Shown here one piece after another: positions 17,043-24,844 of a stretch of 40,456 bases of DNA; position 1 is the stretch's first letter, and the number at the start of each line of letters is the position of its first letter. A program made the position numbers and the translations under genes. Source of the stretch: Levilactobacillus fujinensis (GTDB lineage Bacteria > Bacillota > Bacilli > Lactobacillales > Lactobacillaceae); assembly GCF_003946335.1 (NCBI RefSeq), contig NZ_RHNX01000029.1, forward strand, positions 1 to 40,456, written 5' to 3'. The notes below the pieces were generated by a model. It was not told the origin of the DNA. It did not search any database and saw nothing but the letters and a program-made list of their open reading frames with translations.

Positions 17043-17058
17043 TGTTTCACATGAAACA
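17043..17058. other. Near-consensus parS site
   Basis: TGTTTCACATGAAACA differs from the parS consensus TGTTNCACGTGAAACA at one central base. It is intergenic, two bases beyond the stop of the oxidoreductase gene. ParB tolerates some variation, so this may be a weaker site. Confidence 0.6.
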
Positions 17059-17060
17059 TT

Positions 17061-17591
17061 CTAAACTATTTTCTCTAAATTTAAACGTAATGCCCCAAAG
17101 CTAGCCGGAAACGTCGTCATCGCGGCGATATCATGGGGACCATCGGCTGTAACCGTGGTCACGCCACAAAAGTCCATTTTTAACCACGCGCAGGAATACC
17201 GAACAGCATTGGCAATGCCGGCCGCCTTGATTTCCGGTTGGTCAGCTCCCACTATGAGCAGGTAGACACGTTTACCTGCAAAGGGAAAGCCGTTGGTATA
17301 GCTGTCGAACCAGCGGTCCATGAAGACCTTCAGCGGAGCAGCCATGTCATACCAATAGACCGGGGTGGCGAGAACAATATCGTTGGCTGTCGCAAATTGG
17401 GCCATCAGCGATTCGTAGTCATCGGTAGGGTCTGCTTGCGGTCGGCCGGTGTCACGGTTGTCCTGAACGAAATTCAAGTGGTGATCCATGAGGTGAATCG
17501 TCGTGTGGGGAATATCGGTCAGCAGGCGTTCGCCCAAGGTTGCGGTGTTGCCCTGCTTGCGGGCACTAGCGTTAAATAGTAAGACTGTCAT
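17061..17591 (-). CDS. Flavodoxin-fold NAD(P)H-dependent FMN reductase/quinone reductase
   Basis: A 176-residue protein with the start LLFNASARKQGNTATLGERL, the phosphate-binding loop of the NADPH-dependent FMN reductase (YwqN/WrbA-like) group. The ATPVYWYDMAAPLKVFMDRW segment forms the flavin-binding wall. It is expected to bind FMN and reduce quinones, flavins or azo/nitro compounds with NAD(P)H. AAGGAGGAG precedes the ATG. It diverges from the SDR gene across about 145 bases, so the two may be co-controlled. The specific substrate is unknown. Confidence 0.85.
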   Translation of the reverse strand: MTVLLFNASARKQGNTATLGERLLTDIPHTTIHLMDHHLNFVQDNRDTGRPQADPTDDYESLMAQFATANDIVLATPVYWYDMAAPLKVFMDRWFDSYTNGFPFAGKRVYLLIVGADQPEIKAAGIANAVRYSCAWLKMDFCGVTTVTADGPHDIAAMTTFPASFGALRLNLEKIV

Positions 17592-17736
17592 ACACGTCTC
17601 CTCCTTAAAATCAGTTTAGGGAAAGCCACTGGCAAATGCAATTGACAACCCTCATGCAACGTCGTATAGTGTGCGGGGTCGTGGTCAAACGTGTTCGACA
17701 TGGCCGAACCCCCGACTTAAACGGGAGGTATTTCAG

Positions 17737-18489
17737 ATGAAAACAGTTGTCATTACTGGCGCCACGTCCGGCATGGGCCTTAGCGCCGTCAAACTTTTTA
17801 GTCAGCGGGGGTGGCAGGTCGTCTTGGCCGACTTAAACCCTGAAAAGGGGGCGCAAACGGTCACGGCGCTCACGCAGGCCGGGTATCAGCACCTCTTCTT
17901 TCACGCAACCGATGTCAGTCAGGCCAACTCGGTTCAAGCGCTAGCCACCGCAATTAGTGATCACGGCTGGACCGTCGATAGTGTCATCAACAACGCCGGA
18001 ATCTTTGTCCCCGGTGAACTCCACGACGTCGAAGAAAGTGCGTGGGACCGGATCATGGCGGTCGACGTGAAGGCAATTTACCTGACCAGTCGGGCGTTCG
18101 TTCCCGGCATGATTACCCAGGGTCACGGAACTATCGTCAATACGGGCTCCATTTCGGGCCTGCGTGGTGACTACAATATGGCTGCTTATAACGCCGCGAA
18201 GGGGGCCGTGGTCAATCTTGTACGGGCTATGGCACTGGATTACGGGAAATACAATATTCGCGTAAACAATGTCGATCCGAGCGCAACCAAGACGCCAATG
18301 TTCATGGCCAATCCGCCGGAGGTCGTAGCCCAATTCGAGCAGGCTAATCCACTCAAACGGATCGCCAAACCAGAAGATATTGCCCGCGTCATGTACTTCT
18401 TGGCGAGTGACGAGTCCGACCCCATCAACGGGGAGAACTTGCCGGTGTCAGGTGGTCTAGAACAGCATTCCGGACAGCCCGTGCAATAG
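17737..18489 (+). CDS. Short-chain dehydrogenase/reductase (SDR)
   Basis: A 250-residue protein started at ATG 17737, with GGGAGG at 17723-17728; upstream in-frame codons are unsupported. Classical SDR motifs are present: nucleotide loop GATSGMG (residues 8-14), NNAGI near 88, a serine in NTGSISG near 138, and Y151-x3-K155 (YNAAK). Asp in VLADLNPEKG after the second strand points to NAD(H) preference. It catalyses reversible oxidation of an alcohol to a ketone or aldehyde, with substrate unknown. The C-terminus (YFLASDESDPINGENLPVSGG) is complete. Confidence 0.92.
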   Translation: MKTVVITGATSGMGLSAVKLFSQRGWQVVLADLNPEKGAQTVTALTQAGYQHLFFHATDVSQANSVQALATAISDHGWTVDSVINNAGIFVPGELHDVEESAWDRIMAVDVKAIYLTSRAFVPGMITQGHGTIVNTGSISGLRGDYNMAAYNAAKGAVVNLVRAMALDYGKYNIRVNNVDPSATKTPMFMANPPEVVAQFEQANPLKRIAKPEDIARVMYFLASDESDPINGENLPVSGGLEQHSGQPVQ

Positions 18490-18520
18490 GTTAGGCAATT
18501 TGCGAACGGCGAGCAAGTCG

Positions 18521-18549
18521 TTGTTCCCCTGACACTTTAAGGCTATAAT
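18521..18549 (+). promoter_or_regulatory. Promoter of a small membrane protein gene
   Basis: TTGTTC (18521-18526), a 17-base spacer and a perfect TATAAT (18544-18549), 33 bases before the start codon of the next small gene. Confidence 0.75.
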
Positions 18550-18581
18550 TCAGATAGTGCCAGGAGGGAGCGAGCCGAGCT

Positions 18582-18755
18582 GTGAATAAGAAAATCAACT
18601 ATCTTTTTTTCGTGTGGGGCTTCTGTGCCTTTGCCGCGCTGCGCTTTCTGGGTAACGTTCCCAATGGCAGTTGGTTAAAGATTGGTGTGTGGGCGGTCCT
18701 AATTATCTTCGCCGTGATTCTCGGCGTTGTTGATTATAAATATAAGCATAAATAG
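18582..18755 (+). CDS. Small two-helix membrane protein (57 aa)
   Basis: A short open frame from GTG 18582 to TAG at 18753-18755 encodes MNKKINYLFFVWGFCAFAAL..., a polar bend around GNVPNGSW, then a second helix WAVLIIFAVILGVVDY and a basic end KYKHK. AGGAGGG lies 13 bases upstream, a little far. A good promoter sits in front of it, which supports a real gene. Two membrane helices with a lysine-rich cytoplasmic end are visible. I do not recognise a family. It is followed at once by the large intergenic repeat. Confidence 0.65.
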   Translation: MNKKINYLFFVWGFCAFAALRFLGNVPNGSWLKIGVWAVLIIFAVILGVVDYKYKHK

Positions 18756-18948
18756 AGAGTGGGCTCAAAGGCGATTAACTGGCGAGCATTAAGGCTGAAA
18801 GTCAAAACGTTTGCGTTACTCTTGCGACCGTAGAAATTATCATGGCTAAATTAGTGAAAACAGTCGCACTCCGGCTGCCAGGGATTCCGCTTGCTGTGGG
18901 GAACGCCTCCAGCCAAAGGACGGGCTTCTGGCTCGCCTGAAAGCCGCC
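18755..18948. repeat. Intergenic repeat block, copy 3 (with 5' motif and 158-bp body)
   Basis: 18755-18792 is the reverse complement of the short motif found at 8297, 15142 and 25290. The body 18791-18948 is repeated at 19087-19245 in the same orientation. Shared landmarks are TTACTCTTG, CTAAATTAGTGA, CTTGCTGTGGGGAACG and AAAG-ACGGGCTTC. It contains no supported gene. Confidence 0.8.
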
Positions 18949-18970
18949 AAGATCAGGCGTCTCCCAGGTC

Positions 18971-19037
18971 GTCCCAAGTTTAAGCACTGTAAATTCGGAG
19001 ATACCAAAGGAGTCTGGGGGTGGTCCCAGGCTCCTTT
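18971..19037 (+). terminator. Repeated terminator module, second copy
   Basis: GGAGTCTGGG pairs with CCCAGGCTCC and is followed by TTTTTG. The whole 67 bases match 12112-12179 (GTCCCAAGTTTAAGC, then GATACCAAAGG). It would end the small membrane protein transcript. Confidence 0.75.
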
Positions 19038-19086
19038 TTGCATATGGTTGAAGCGGACCAAAAACAGCTGGTTCCGCTTAAAATTA

Positions 19087-19245
19087 AAGGTTAAAAGCCA
19101 AAATGTTCACCTTACTCTTGTGACCGTAAGAAGAGTCACCGCTAAATTAGTGACACTGGCTGCATGCCGGCTACCCGGGAGTTCACTTGCTGTGGGGAAC
19201 GGTCTCCCGCCAAAGAACGGGCTTCCAGCTCGCCCGAACGCCGCC
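19087..19245. repeat. Intergenic repeat block, copy 4
   Basis: A direct repeat of 18791-18948 at a distance of about 296 bases, diverged by many substitutions and few gaps. It ends 17 bases before the stop codon of the IclR-family gene. The intervening 19051-19079 holds an AGCGGA/TCCGCT hairpin. Confidence 0.8.
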
Positions 19246-19261
19246 TTCTGTCCCGGACGGG

Positions 19262-19972
19262 TTACAAGCGTTCTTTCAATCGGGCTACTAAGTCAAGTAG
19301 GGCCGTTTCACCCGTCGCTAAGGCCGTTGCATCCCCGGGCGCCACGATACTCAAGCTCGCTAGCAATTGGTTGCGGTGGTTGCGTAAGCCGACAGCGACA
19401 CAGCCAATGTGGGTGGCCTGTTCGCCGTGGTCGTATGCCACGTTATGCGCCATGATTCCGGGAAGTTCGGTACGGAATCGCTGCGCGGCAGGGGCCGAGA
19501 CTGTGGTTAAATAGTGGTGTTGAAAGTCGGTCGTGGTGGCACTCAGCAAGAGTTTACCGGCAGCCGTGGTCGCCAGAGGGTCGTCCGTTCCGGGGGCTGC
19601 CGAGACGTGCTGGGGATGTGGTGCTTCAATTTTGGCTAGGTAGTGAGCGACGTCGCCACGGCGAACGGCCACGTGGACAGCAAGGTTGAGGTCGGTAGCC
19701 AGATGAATCAATTCAGGCTGCAACAGCGCCAGAAGCTGATCAGCTGGTAGGGCGTCGGCCAGAGCTAGGGCAGCACGTCCCAAGGAATAGGCCGTCGTTT
19801 GGGGGTTCTTGTAGAGGATCTCATCGGCAGTCAGCGTCGCCAAAATTCCGAATAAAGTCGTTTTGGGTAACTGAAAGACATCCTGGAGCGTTTTTAGAGA
19901 CGTCTCTGGGTGACCGGCGATATAGTGGCAGATAGCAGTGGCCCGCTGAACGGATTGAATGCGTTTTGTCAT
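19262..19972 (-). CDS. IclR-family transcriptional regulator
   Basis: A 236-residue protein; AGGAG precedes the ATG by six bases. The N-terminal winged helix (SVQRATAICHYIAGHPETSL...LPKTTLFGILATLT) and the effector domain (LHVAVRRGDVAHYLAKIE...ATTAAGKLLLS...GCVAVGLRN..) are those of IclR. Such proteins usually bind small organic acids or sugar derivatives and repress a divergent or neighbouring gene. The MFS gene diverges from it, and an AT-rich inverted repeat lies between them. Its 3' end runs into the repeat block. Confidence 0.9.
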   Translation of the reverse strand: MTKRIQSVQRATAICHYIAGHPETSLKTLQDVFQLPKTTLFGILATLTADEILYKNPQTTAYSLGRAALALADALPADQLLALLQPELIHLATDLNLAVHVAVRRGDVAHYLAKIEAPHPQHVSAAPGTDDPLATTAAGKLLLSATTTDFQHHYLTTVSAPAAQRFRTELPGIMAHNVAYDHGEQATHIGCVAVGLRNHRNQLLASLSIVAPGDATALATGETALLDLVARLKERL

Positions 19973-20029
19973 AGTTTTCTCCTAAGTGGGGCTAGTGTTC
20001 TTGGAAGTCCCGTGCTAGAATTGATAAAG

Positions 20030-20052
20030 TCTAATTAAATTTTAATCTTAGA
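20030..20052. promoter_or_regulatory. Possible operator between iclR-type gene and MFS gene
   Basis: The 23-base segment that starts TCTAATTAAA and ends CTTAGA is an imperfect inverted repeat (TCTAA/TTAGA and TTAAA/TTTAA) in the divergent region. IclR proteins often bind such AT-rich palindromes. This is an inference from position only. The rest of 20053-20347 holds a hairpin TGGGCATC/GATGCCCA (20212-20234) and no supported gene. Confidence 0.35.
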
Positions 20053-20347
20053 TGACTAAAGGTGAATGGGCTTGAAAGCTGACTGCACGTGATTCGACGA
20101 CGAGATTAGTGTCAAAGCGAGGTCGTCCGCGGTTTACTGACCAACAGAAAGCGTTGTTGACTAAGCACCATACATATATCTGACGGCTGATTAGGCAACG
20201 GGGTTGTCTTGTGGGCATCGTAAAAGGATGCCCATAAGGTGGCCCCCCACTTGTAGGCTGGCATTTGGCAGCTGTCGTGGAAAGTGCATGCGGGTCAGGT
20301 TACACAGGTTTATCTTTAGTTACGTAAGCCTAAGGAGGCGAGTTGGG

Positions 20348-21523
20348 TTGCAAGAGATCCGTTTACGCTGGTTATTGCTGGGTGCTTTGTTCAGCAGTAT
20401 CGGCATGAGTTTTATTTGGCCGCTAACGACGATCTACCTCCACAATCGGTTGGGGGCGTCGCTAACGGTGGTTGGGGTGATCCTACTCCTATACTCCCTA
20501 GCAAATGTGTTGGGAAGTGTCCTGGGTGGTCGGCTATTTGACCGACTGAATCCGTACTATCTGACAATCGGTGGGGTGTGCGTCTCGCTGGCGACCTTGG
20601 CGGCTTTGATGGTCAATCACGGCTGGCCGGCGTTTCCAATCGCACTGATATTCCTGGGATTTGCCTCGGGGTGGACCCTGACGATGGTCAATTCGCTGGG
20701 GACCACGATTCACAGCCGCGATGGCCGCTACATCTTCAATATGCTCTACTTCGCGCAAAACTTAGGGGTCGTCCTGGGGACCGCCCTGGTTGGCTTTGTG
20801 TACGCGACGAGTGTGACGTTACTCTTTGGCATCGCCTTTAGCCTGTTCGTGTTCTTCTTTGTCGTGGTCGTCGTCTGCTACAAGGCACCGGCCGTGATGA
20901 ATCGGCAGGTCGGCACCCAGGAAAAGACGGCCGTGCATATTGCGTTGCCCAACCGGCGGATCATGGGGACCTTTTTTGTGTCGCTAGTGGTCATCTGGAT
21001 CATGTACGAGCAGTGGGTCTCCAACCTCTCCGTCTACATGACGGGGATGGGGATTCCGATGAAAGAATACAGCCTGTTGTGGACGTTAAATGCGGGTCTG
21101 ATCGTCGCGTTTCAAGCCGGATTAAATTGGCTCGGTAACTACTTTAGCAATCTCTACTTACAGGTGTATGCTGGAATCTTCTTCGTGGCGTTGTCATTTG
21201 TCACGTTGATCTTTGCCAAGGACTACCTACACTTCGTGATCGCCATGATTATTCTTACGATGGGGGAGGCCACGGCCTTTCCCGCGATTCCGGCAATCGT
21301 TAACAGTTTAACGCCCAGCGTGGTCAAAGGAAAGTACCAGGGGATGGCGAACGCGTGGGCGTCTATGGGGCGGGCATTTGGGCCGCTCTTTGGCGGAGTC
21401 GTCATCGATAACTCTTCCTATACGTTGCTCTTCATCATTGCGGCGGTCGCTAATCTGTTGATTTTAGGACTCAACGGGTTAGTCATTTCCACGAACCGTC
21501 GTCACGTCGAAATTTTCAAATAA
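20348..21523 (+). CDS. MFS transporter, multidrug-efflux type
   Basis: A 391-residue protein started at TTG 20348, with AAGGAGG at 20332-20338; the open frame runs further upstream without a ribosome-binding site. About 12 membrane helices are visible, with the MFS motif GGRLFDRLNP between helices 2 and 3. Helices 7-12 follow a central loop around RQVGTQEKTAVHIALPNRR. Efflux of drugs or sugars by proton antiport is the usual role. The divergent IclR-type regulator may control it. The substrate is not deducible. Confidence 0.85.
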   Translation: MQEIRLRWLLLGALFSSIGMSFIWPLTTIYLHNRLGASLTVVGVILLLYSLANVLGSVLGGRLFDRLNPYYLTIGGVCVSLATLAALMVNHGWPAFPIALIFLGFASGWTLTMVNSLGTTIHSRDGRYIFNMLYFAQNLGVVLGTALVGFVYATSVTLLFGIAFSLFVFFFVVVVVCYKAPAVMNRQVGTQEKTAVHIALPNRRIMGTFFVSLVVIWIMYEQWVSNLSVYMTGMGIPMKEYSLLWTLNAGLIVAFQAGLNWLGNYFSNLYLQVYAGIFFVALSFVTLIFAKDYLHFVIAMIILTMGEATAFPAIPAIVNSLTPSVVKGKYQGMANAWASMGRAFGPLFGGVVIDNSSYTLLFIIAAVANLLILGLNGLVISTNRRHVEIFK

Positions 21524-21597
21524 TTTTGCTTGCATTTGGGTGTATAATTGGTTTAGAGTAACAACTAGGATTTTTAGGGAAATCGGGGAGAAGCAAA

Positions 21598-21876
21598 ATG
21601 AAAAAGAGAGCACGGGGAATCAGCGGTCTGCTGATCGGCCTGGTTGCTGGGGGACTCCTGTTCGCTCAGACACCGCGCAATCAGTCGACCGTGACGGATT
21701 CGGTCGTTCAACCAACTTCTGGTCAGACGATGGTTAAATTGTCCAGTCAAACGGGGAAGGGTCACGTTCAGATCAAGACGCAAAAAACGACGAGTCAAGC
21801 GGGGAAGACGGTCAGTCGGCAAACGACAACGACGGCGACTACCCAACAACAGCATCAGCGCTGCGTGAATAAATAA
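21598..21876 (+). CDS. Small secreted Ser/Thr/Gln-rich protein
   Basis: A 92-residue protein; ATG 21598 follows GGGGAGAAG. The N-terminus KKRARGISGLLIGLVAGGLLFAQT is a signal-peptide-like segment, read here in pieces. The remainder is low-complexity and rich in Thr, Gln, Ser and Lys, with TSQAGKTVSRQTTTTATTQQQ. It has a single cysteine near the end. I recognise no family. It could be a short exported or membrane-tethered protein. A terminator follows 46 bases after the stop. Confidence 0.55.
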   Translation: MKKRARGISGLLIGLVAGGLLFAQTPRNQSTVTDSVVQPTSGQTMVKLSSQTGKGHVQIKTQKTTSQAGKTVSRQTTTTATTQQQHQRCVNK

Positions 21877-21922
21877 AAAATTTTAGTCGATTTTTGGACA
21901 TTTAAACACGACCTATACATTT

Positions 21923-21959
21923 GAGTTAACCTACGGCGACGCGGGTTAGCTCTTTTTTT
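21923..21959 (+). terminator. Terminator
   Basis: GAGTTAACC pairs with GGTTAGCTC (one G-U) and is followed by seven T residues. Confidence 0.9.
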
Positions 21960-22007
21960 GACGATTTTCCCCTGAAATATACATAAAAATGAATGTTTAT
22001 AAAAGCA

Positions 22008-22036
22008 TTGACATTAAAAATGAATGATGATAAATT
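22008..22036 (+). promoter_or_regulatory. Promoter of the T-box leader
   Basis: A perfect TTGACA at 22008-22013, a 17-base spacer and TAAATT at 22031-22036. Transcription would begin about 20 bases before the T-box stem I. Confidence 0.75.
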
Positions 22037-22060
22037 AAATATCAATCAAACAGACGTTAT

Positions 22061-22303
22061 CAAGAAGAGTAACTTCACCACAACAATCAAGCGAGCTTGG
22101 GACGATGGAAGCCAAGCGTGGACGGAGAAGCGAAGCGCATCTTGTAGTCGTGCCGGTGAATGTAGTAGCCGCCACTGGGTCGTGCCCATTACCGTACGGT
22201 GAGTTGGTCAGCGCCAACTCCACGAGAGATAAAACAAGGTGGTACCGCGAGCGAGTCGCCCTTGTTGACCTGAGGGGGTCAACGAGGACGGCTGGCTTTT
22301 TTT
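22061..22303 (+). promoter_or_regulatory. T-box riboswitch upstream of the peptide-binding protein gene
   Basis: Stem I is closed by CAAGA (22061-22065) and TCTTG (22140-22144). It has the AGTA of the specifier-loop S-turn and a distal arm GCTTGG-GACGATGGAAG-CCAAGC. The T-box bulge is GGTGGTACCGCG at 22238-22249, with TGGT at 22240-22243. The terminator stem CTTGTTGACC/GGTCAACGAG (22261-22286) is extended by AGTCG/CGGCT and ends in a T run. Aligned on GAA...A-TCTT as in glyQS leaders, the specifier is CGC (22136-22138), which would read tRNA-Arg. Uncharged tRNA should stabilise the antiterminator and switch the gene on. The T-box call is firm; the specifier is an inference. Confidence 0.9.
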
Positions 22304-22334
22304 GATTCAGACAAACGAATGAGGGGTAATTAAA

Positions 22335-23945
22335 ATGAAAAAATTATTGGGATTAGGATTTGGATTATTGGCAGTTGTTGCATTGGCCGGTTGTGGGACC
22401 ACAGAAGCTCATAGTAGCGCGGACAAGGCATTGAACGTCACGATGGTTGGCAATCCCGCCACCGCTGACCCCGCCATTTCGGGGGACAGTAACAGTTCCA
22501 GCATGATCGGCCAGACTGAAGAAGGTCTGTATACGTTGAATGCGAGTGGTAAGGTGGTTGCTGGTGTGGCCGAAAAGGTGGTCAAGCCAACTGTGGGCGG
22601 CACCGTTTATACCTTTAAGATTAAGAAGAACGCAAAATGGCAAAACGGGGATCCCGTGACTGCCCAAGACTTCGTGACGAGTATGGATTGGCAGGTCAAT
22701 CCCCAATCCAAGTCACAGGTCGCCAACAAGCTCCAGTACGTGAAGAACTACGCCGCCATTCAATCTGGCAAGAAGGACCCGTCGACGTTTGGGGTTAAGG
22801 CCTTAGATAAGAGTACCTTACAGATTACCCTATCGAAGCCGCAACCGTGGTTACCCGACATTTTAGCCACGGCAGTTTACCCCATCAAGACGGACCTCTT
22901 TAAAAAGTACGGGAGCAAGTATGGGACGTCTTCTGAAAAGACCATGTCCGAAGGGGCTTACAAGCTGGTCAACTGGAGCGGGGCCAACGATAGCTGGTCT
23001 TACGTGAAGAATGACCATTACTGGAACGCTAAGAATGTCAAAATCAAGAAGATCAACGTGCAGGTCGTCAAGGACCCAGGAACCTCGTCCAACCTCTTCA
23101 AGTCCGGTAAGGTCCAAGAAACCACGCTATCTGGTCAGTACATCAAGCAAAACGCCAACAATCCGGAGTTGACGACCACACTGAACAGCTCGATGCGGTT
23201 CCTAGAATTTAACGATAAACGGACAGTGACGCATAACACCAAGGTTCGGCAAGCCTTCTCCTACGTGGTCGACAGAAATGCGCTGACCAAGAACGTCTTA
23301 CAGGATGGCTCTGCAGCCGCTAAGAGTCTGATTCCTTCCGGCGACGGCAATGATCCGAAGACGGGCGAAGACTTCTCTAAGGAAGTCGGAAACCTGGTGA
23401 GCTACGACCCCAGCAAGGCCACGAAGCTATGGAACGAAGCCAAGAAGGAACTCGGCATTAAGAAGGCGAGTCTGGAACTCCTGACGGCCGATACCGATGA
23501 ACAGAAGCACACGGCGCAATATCTCCAGCAACAAGCACAGAAATACATGCCAGGCCTGACATTAACCATCAAGTCGATGCCATTAGCCCAACAGATCGCC
23601 AAGGGGGCAGCTGAAAACTTCGATATCGATTTGGACGGTTGGACCACTGATTTCCGGGACCCAGCAGACTTCTTACAAATGGCAGACGGCACGAGCTCGG
23701 TCAACTTCACTAAGTGGAACAACGCCCACTTCACGGATCTGATGAACGAAGTCAGCGACACGGCCAGCCACACCACGGAACAACGGTGGACGCTCATGAA
23801 GGAAGCAGACACCTACGTCACCAAGCAAGCGGGCTTAGTCCCACTGTATCAACAAGCCAAGGCCCACTTAGTCTCTAAATCCGTTGGTGGCTTGAAATAT
23901 ACCATGATGAGTGATGCGCAGTATAAGTATGCTTATTGGAAATAG
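22335..23945 (+). CDS. Oligopeptide ABC transporter substrate-binding lipoprotein (OppA family)
   Basis: A 536-residue protein; ATG 22335 follows GAGGGG. The signal peptide ends in the lipobox LAGC with Cys20 as the lipidation site. The body is a family 5 solute-binding protein (YTFKIKKNAKWQNGDPVTAQDFV; later SMRFLEFNDKRTV and VRQAFSYVVDRNAL). It captures peptides outside the membrane and hands them to an Opp permease. No permease or ATPase genes are adjacent, so it must use a transporter encoded elsewhere. The T-box upstream makes its expression depend on shortage of one charged tRNA, which suits a peptide-scavenging role. A structured repeat begins at its stop codon. Confidence 0.92.
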   Translation: MKKLLGLGFGLLAVVALAGCGTTEAHSSADKALNVTMVGNPATADPAISGDSNSSSMIGQTEEGLYTLNASGKVVAGVAEKVVKPTVGGTVYTFKIKKNAKWQNGDPVTAQDFVTSMDWQVNPQSKSQVANKLQYVKNYAAIQSGKKDPSTFGVKALDKSTLQITLSKPQPWLPDILATAVYPIKTDLFKKYGSKYGTSSEKTMSEGAYKLVNWSGANDSWSYVKNDHYWNAKNVKIKKINVQVVKDPGTSSNLFKSGKVQETTLSGQYIKQNANNPELTTTLNSSMRFLEFNDKRTVTHNTKVRQAFSYVVDRNALTKNVLQDGSAAAKSLIPSGDGNDPKTGEDFSKEVGNLVSYDPSKATKLWNEAKKELGIKKASLELLTADTDEQKHTAQYLQQQAQKYMPGLTLTIKSMPLAQQIAKGAAENFDIDLDGWTTDFRDPADFLQMADGTSSVNFTKWNNAHFTDLMNEVSDTASHTTEQRWTLMKEADTYVTKQAGLVPLYQQAKAHLVSKSVGGLKYTMMSDAQYKYAYWK

Positions 23946-24074
23946 AGTGCGGAGCGGGGCGCTTAGGTCCTGAGCATTAGTGGGAATAAATTTTCCGTTC
24001 GGCTATGCCGGACAGAAAATTTATTGTTACTAAGCGCAGGGACCTGCCCCGCGGAGCACGTTTCAGAAGCTGCC
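23945..24074 (+). ncRNA. Candidate structured RNA element, copy E1
   Basis: Right after oppA begins a segment with GAGTGCGGAGCGGGGCG and ATTAGTG. It continues with a long hairpin: AATAAATTTTC/GAAAATTTATT (23985-24025) capped by GTTCGGC/GCCGGAC. Next come TAAG, GACCTGCCCC and AGCACGTTTC. The same ordered blocks occur on the minus strand at 26082-26210 with a hairpin of different sequence but the same shape. GGGGC/GCCCC and TTAGT/ACTAA close the outside. This is a conserved structure of unknown kind; I do not recognise a named family. Confidence 0.6.
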
Positions 24075-24420
24075 AGACTAGGGATGTCAACTACGAGTCC
24101 CAAGCTTAACGGTCTAAGGAAGTATCGCCTGAAAGTACCCGGTTGAGTACTGGGTCGGGTTAAGCGCAGGAAGCTGCCTTGTGGAGCACGTTTCAGAAGC
24201 TGCCAGATTAGGGATGTCAACTACGAGTCTCAAGCTTAATGGTCTAAGGAAGTCTCGCCTGAAAGTACTAGGTTGAGTACTGGGTTGGGTTAAGCGCAGG
24301 GACCTGCCCCGCGGAGCACGTTTCAGAAGCCGCCAGACTAGGGATATATCAACTGCGAGTCCCAAGCTTAACGGTCTAAGGAAGTCTCACCTGAAAGCGG
24401 GTGATCAAGCCGAGACTAGA
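24031..24420 (+). repeat. Three 130-bp tandem repeats containing the 3' half of the structured element
   Basis: Units begin with TAAGCGCAGG at 24031, 24161 and 24291. Units 1 and 2 differ at about 12 positions by my count; unit 3 diverges at its end. The period is not a multiple of three, so open frames across it are incidental. Within a unit TTTCAG/CTGAAA, AGAC/GTCT, GGGA/TCCC and AGTAC/GTACT can pair (unit 1: 24061-24134). The unit 2 changes AGAT and TCTC keep pairing through G-U. Unit starts match the 3' half of the element at 23945-24074. Confidence 0.85.
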
Positions 24421-24844
24421 TTAAGCAAACCAATAGGATCGTTCTACTCGTCTACGAAACAATCGTTGTCCCAATAGGCCTAGACCAAATTTGTACCGCT
24501 ATATTTTCACAAACTTTACCCCCACAGTGAGCGTCCGCCCTGAGAGACGCCACTCACTAAGTAAATTGAAACTAACCCCGCTAGAAAAAGTCGTTACGAC
24601 AACCAGGTCGTAGCGGCTTTTTTGCTAGGTCAGCTATTAAGTCAGTTGCTAGTTTGAACCAACTGGTGACGATAAAACTATTTTAAAAAGATAGTCTATA
24701 ATCGTGGTAATTAAGGGTAAAGTTATGTTACCCTAAAACATAGAGGGTTGGGGAACCCCCTGAATTGTTGCTTGGTCACGAGAAAGTTGGTCAGCAATGA
24801 GTCGCGTCAGAACACATGGTGAGACTATCGAGGAGGATGGTGTC
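24421..24844 (+). other. Intergenic stretch with hairpins, terminator and promoter candidates
   Basis: It holds a hairpin GTGAG..GTC/GAC..CTCAC (24527-24557) and the terminator listed separately. A TATAAT at 24697-24702 lacks a good -35. Leader hairpins follow: AGGGTAA/TTACCCT (24714-24734) and GGGTT/AACCC near 24746-24760. No gene is supported before 24845. Confidence 0.5.
24586..24623 (+). terminator. Terminator after the repeat region
   Basis: AAGTCGttACGAC pairs with GTCGTagCGGCTT around AACCAG and runs into six T residues. It may end an RNA that crosses the tandem repeats. Confidence 0.8.

Noticed and set aside
20076..20183. Short frame encoding KRGRPRFTDQQKALLTKHH, possibly the tail of a resolvase or transposase
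   Set aside because: Only about 35 codons, with a stop directly upstream and no start or ribosome-binding site; the resemblance is too short to call a pseudogene.
23963..24365. Two overlapping open frames of 85 and 83 codons on the minus strand across the 130-bp repeats
   Set aside because: They arise from the repeat itself; the 130-bp period shifts frame in each unit and neither frame has a ribosome-binding site.
24031..24420. CRISPR array
   Set aside because: Units are 130 bp and contiguous, without the short repeats and unique spacers of CRISPR, and no cas genes are present.
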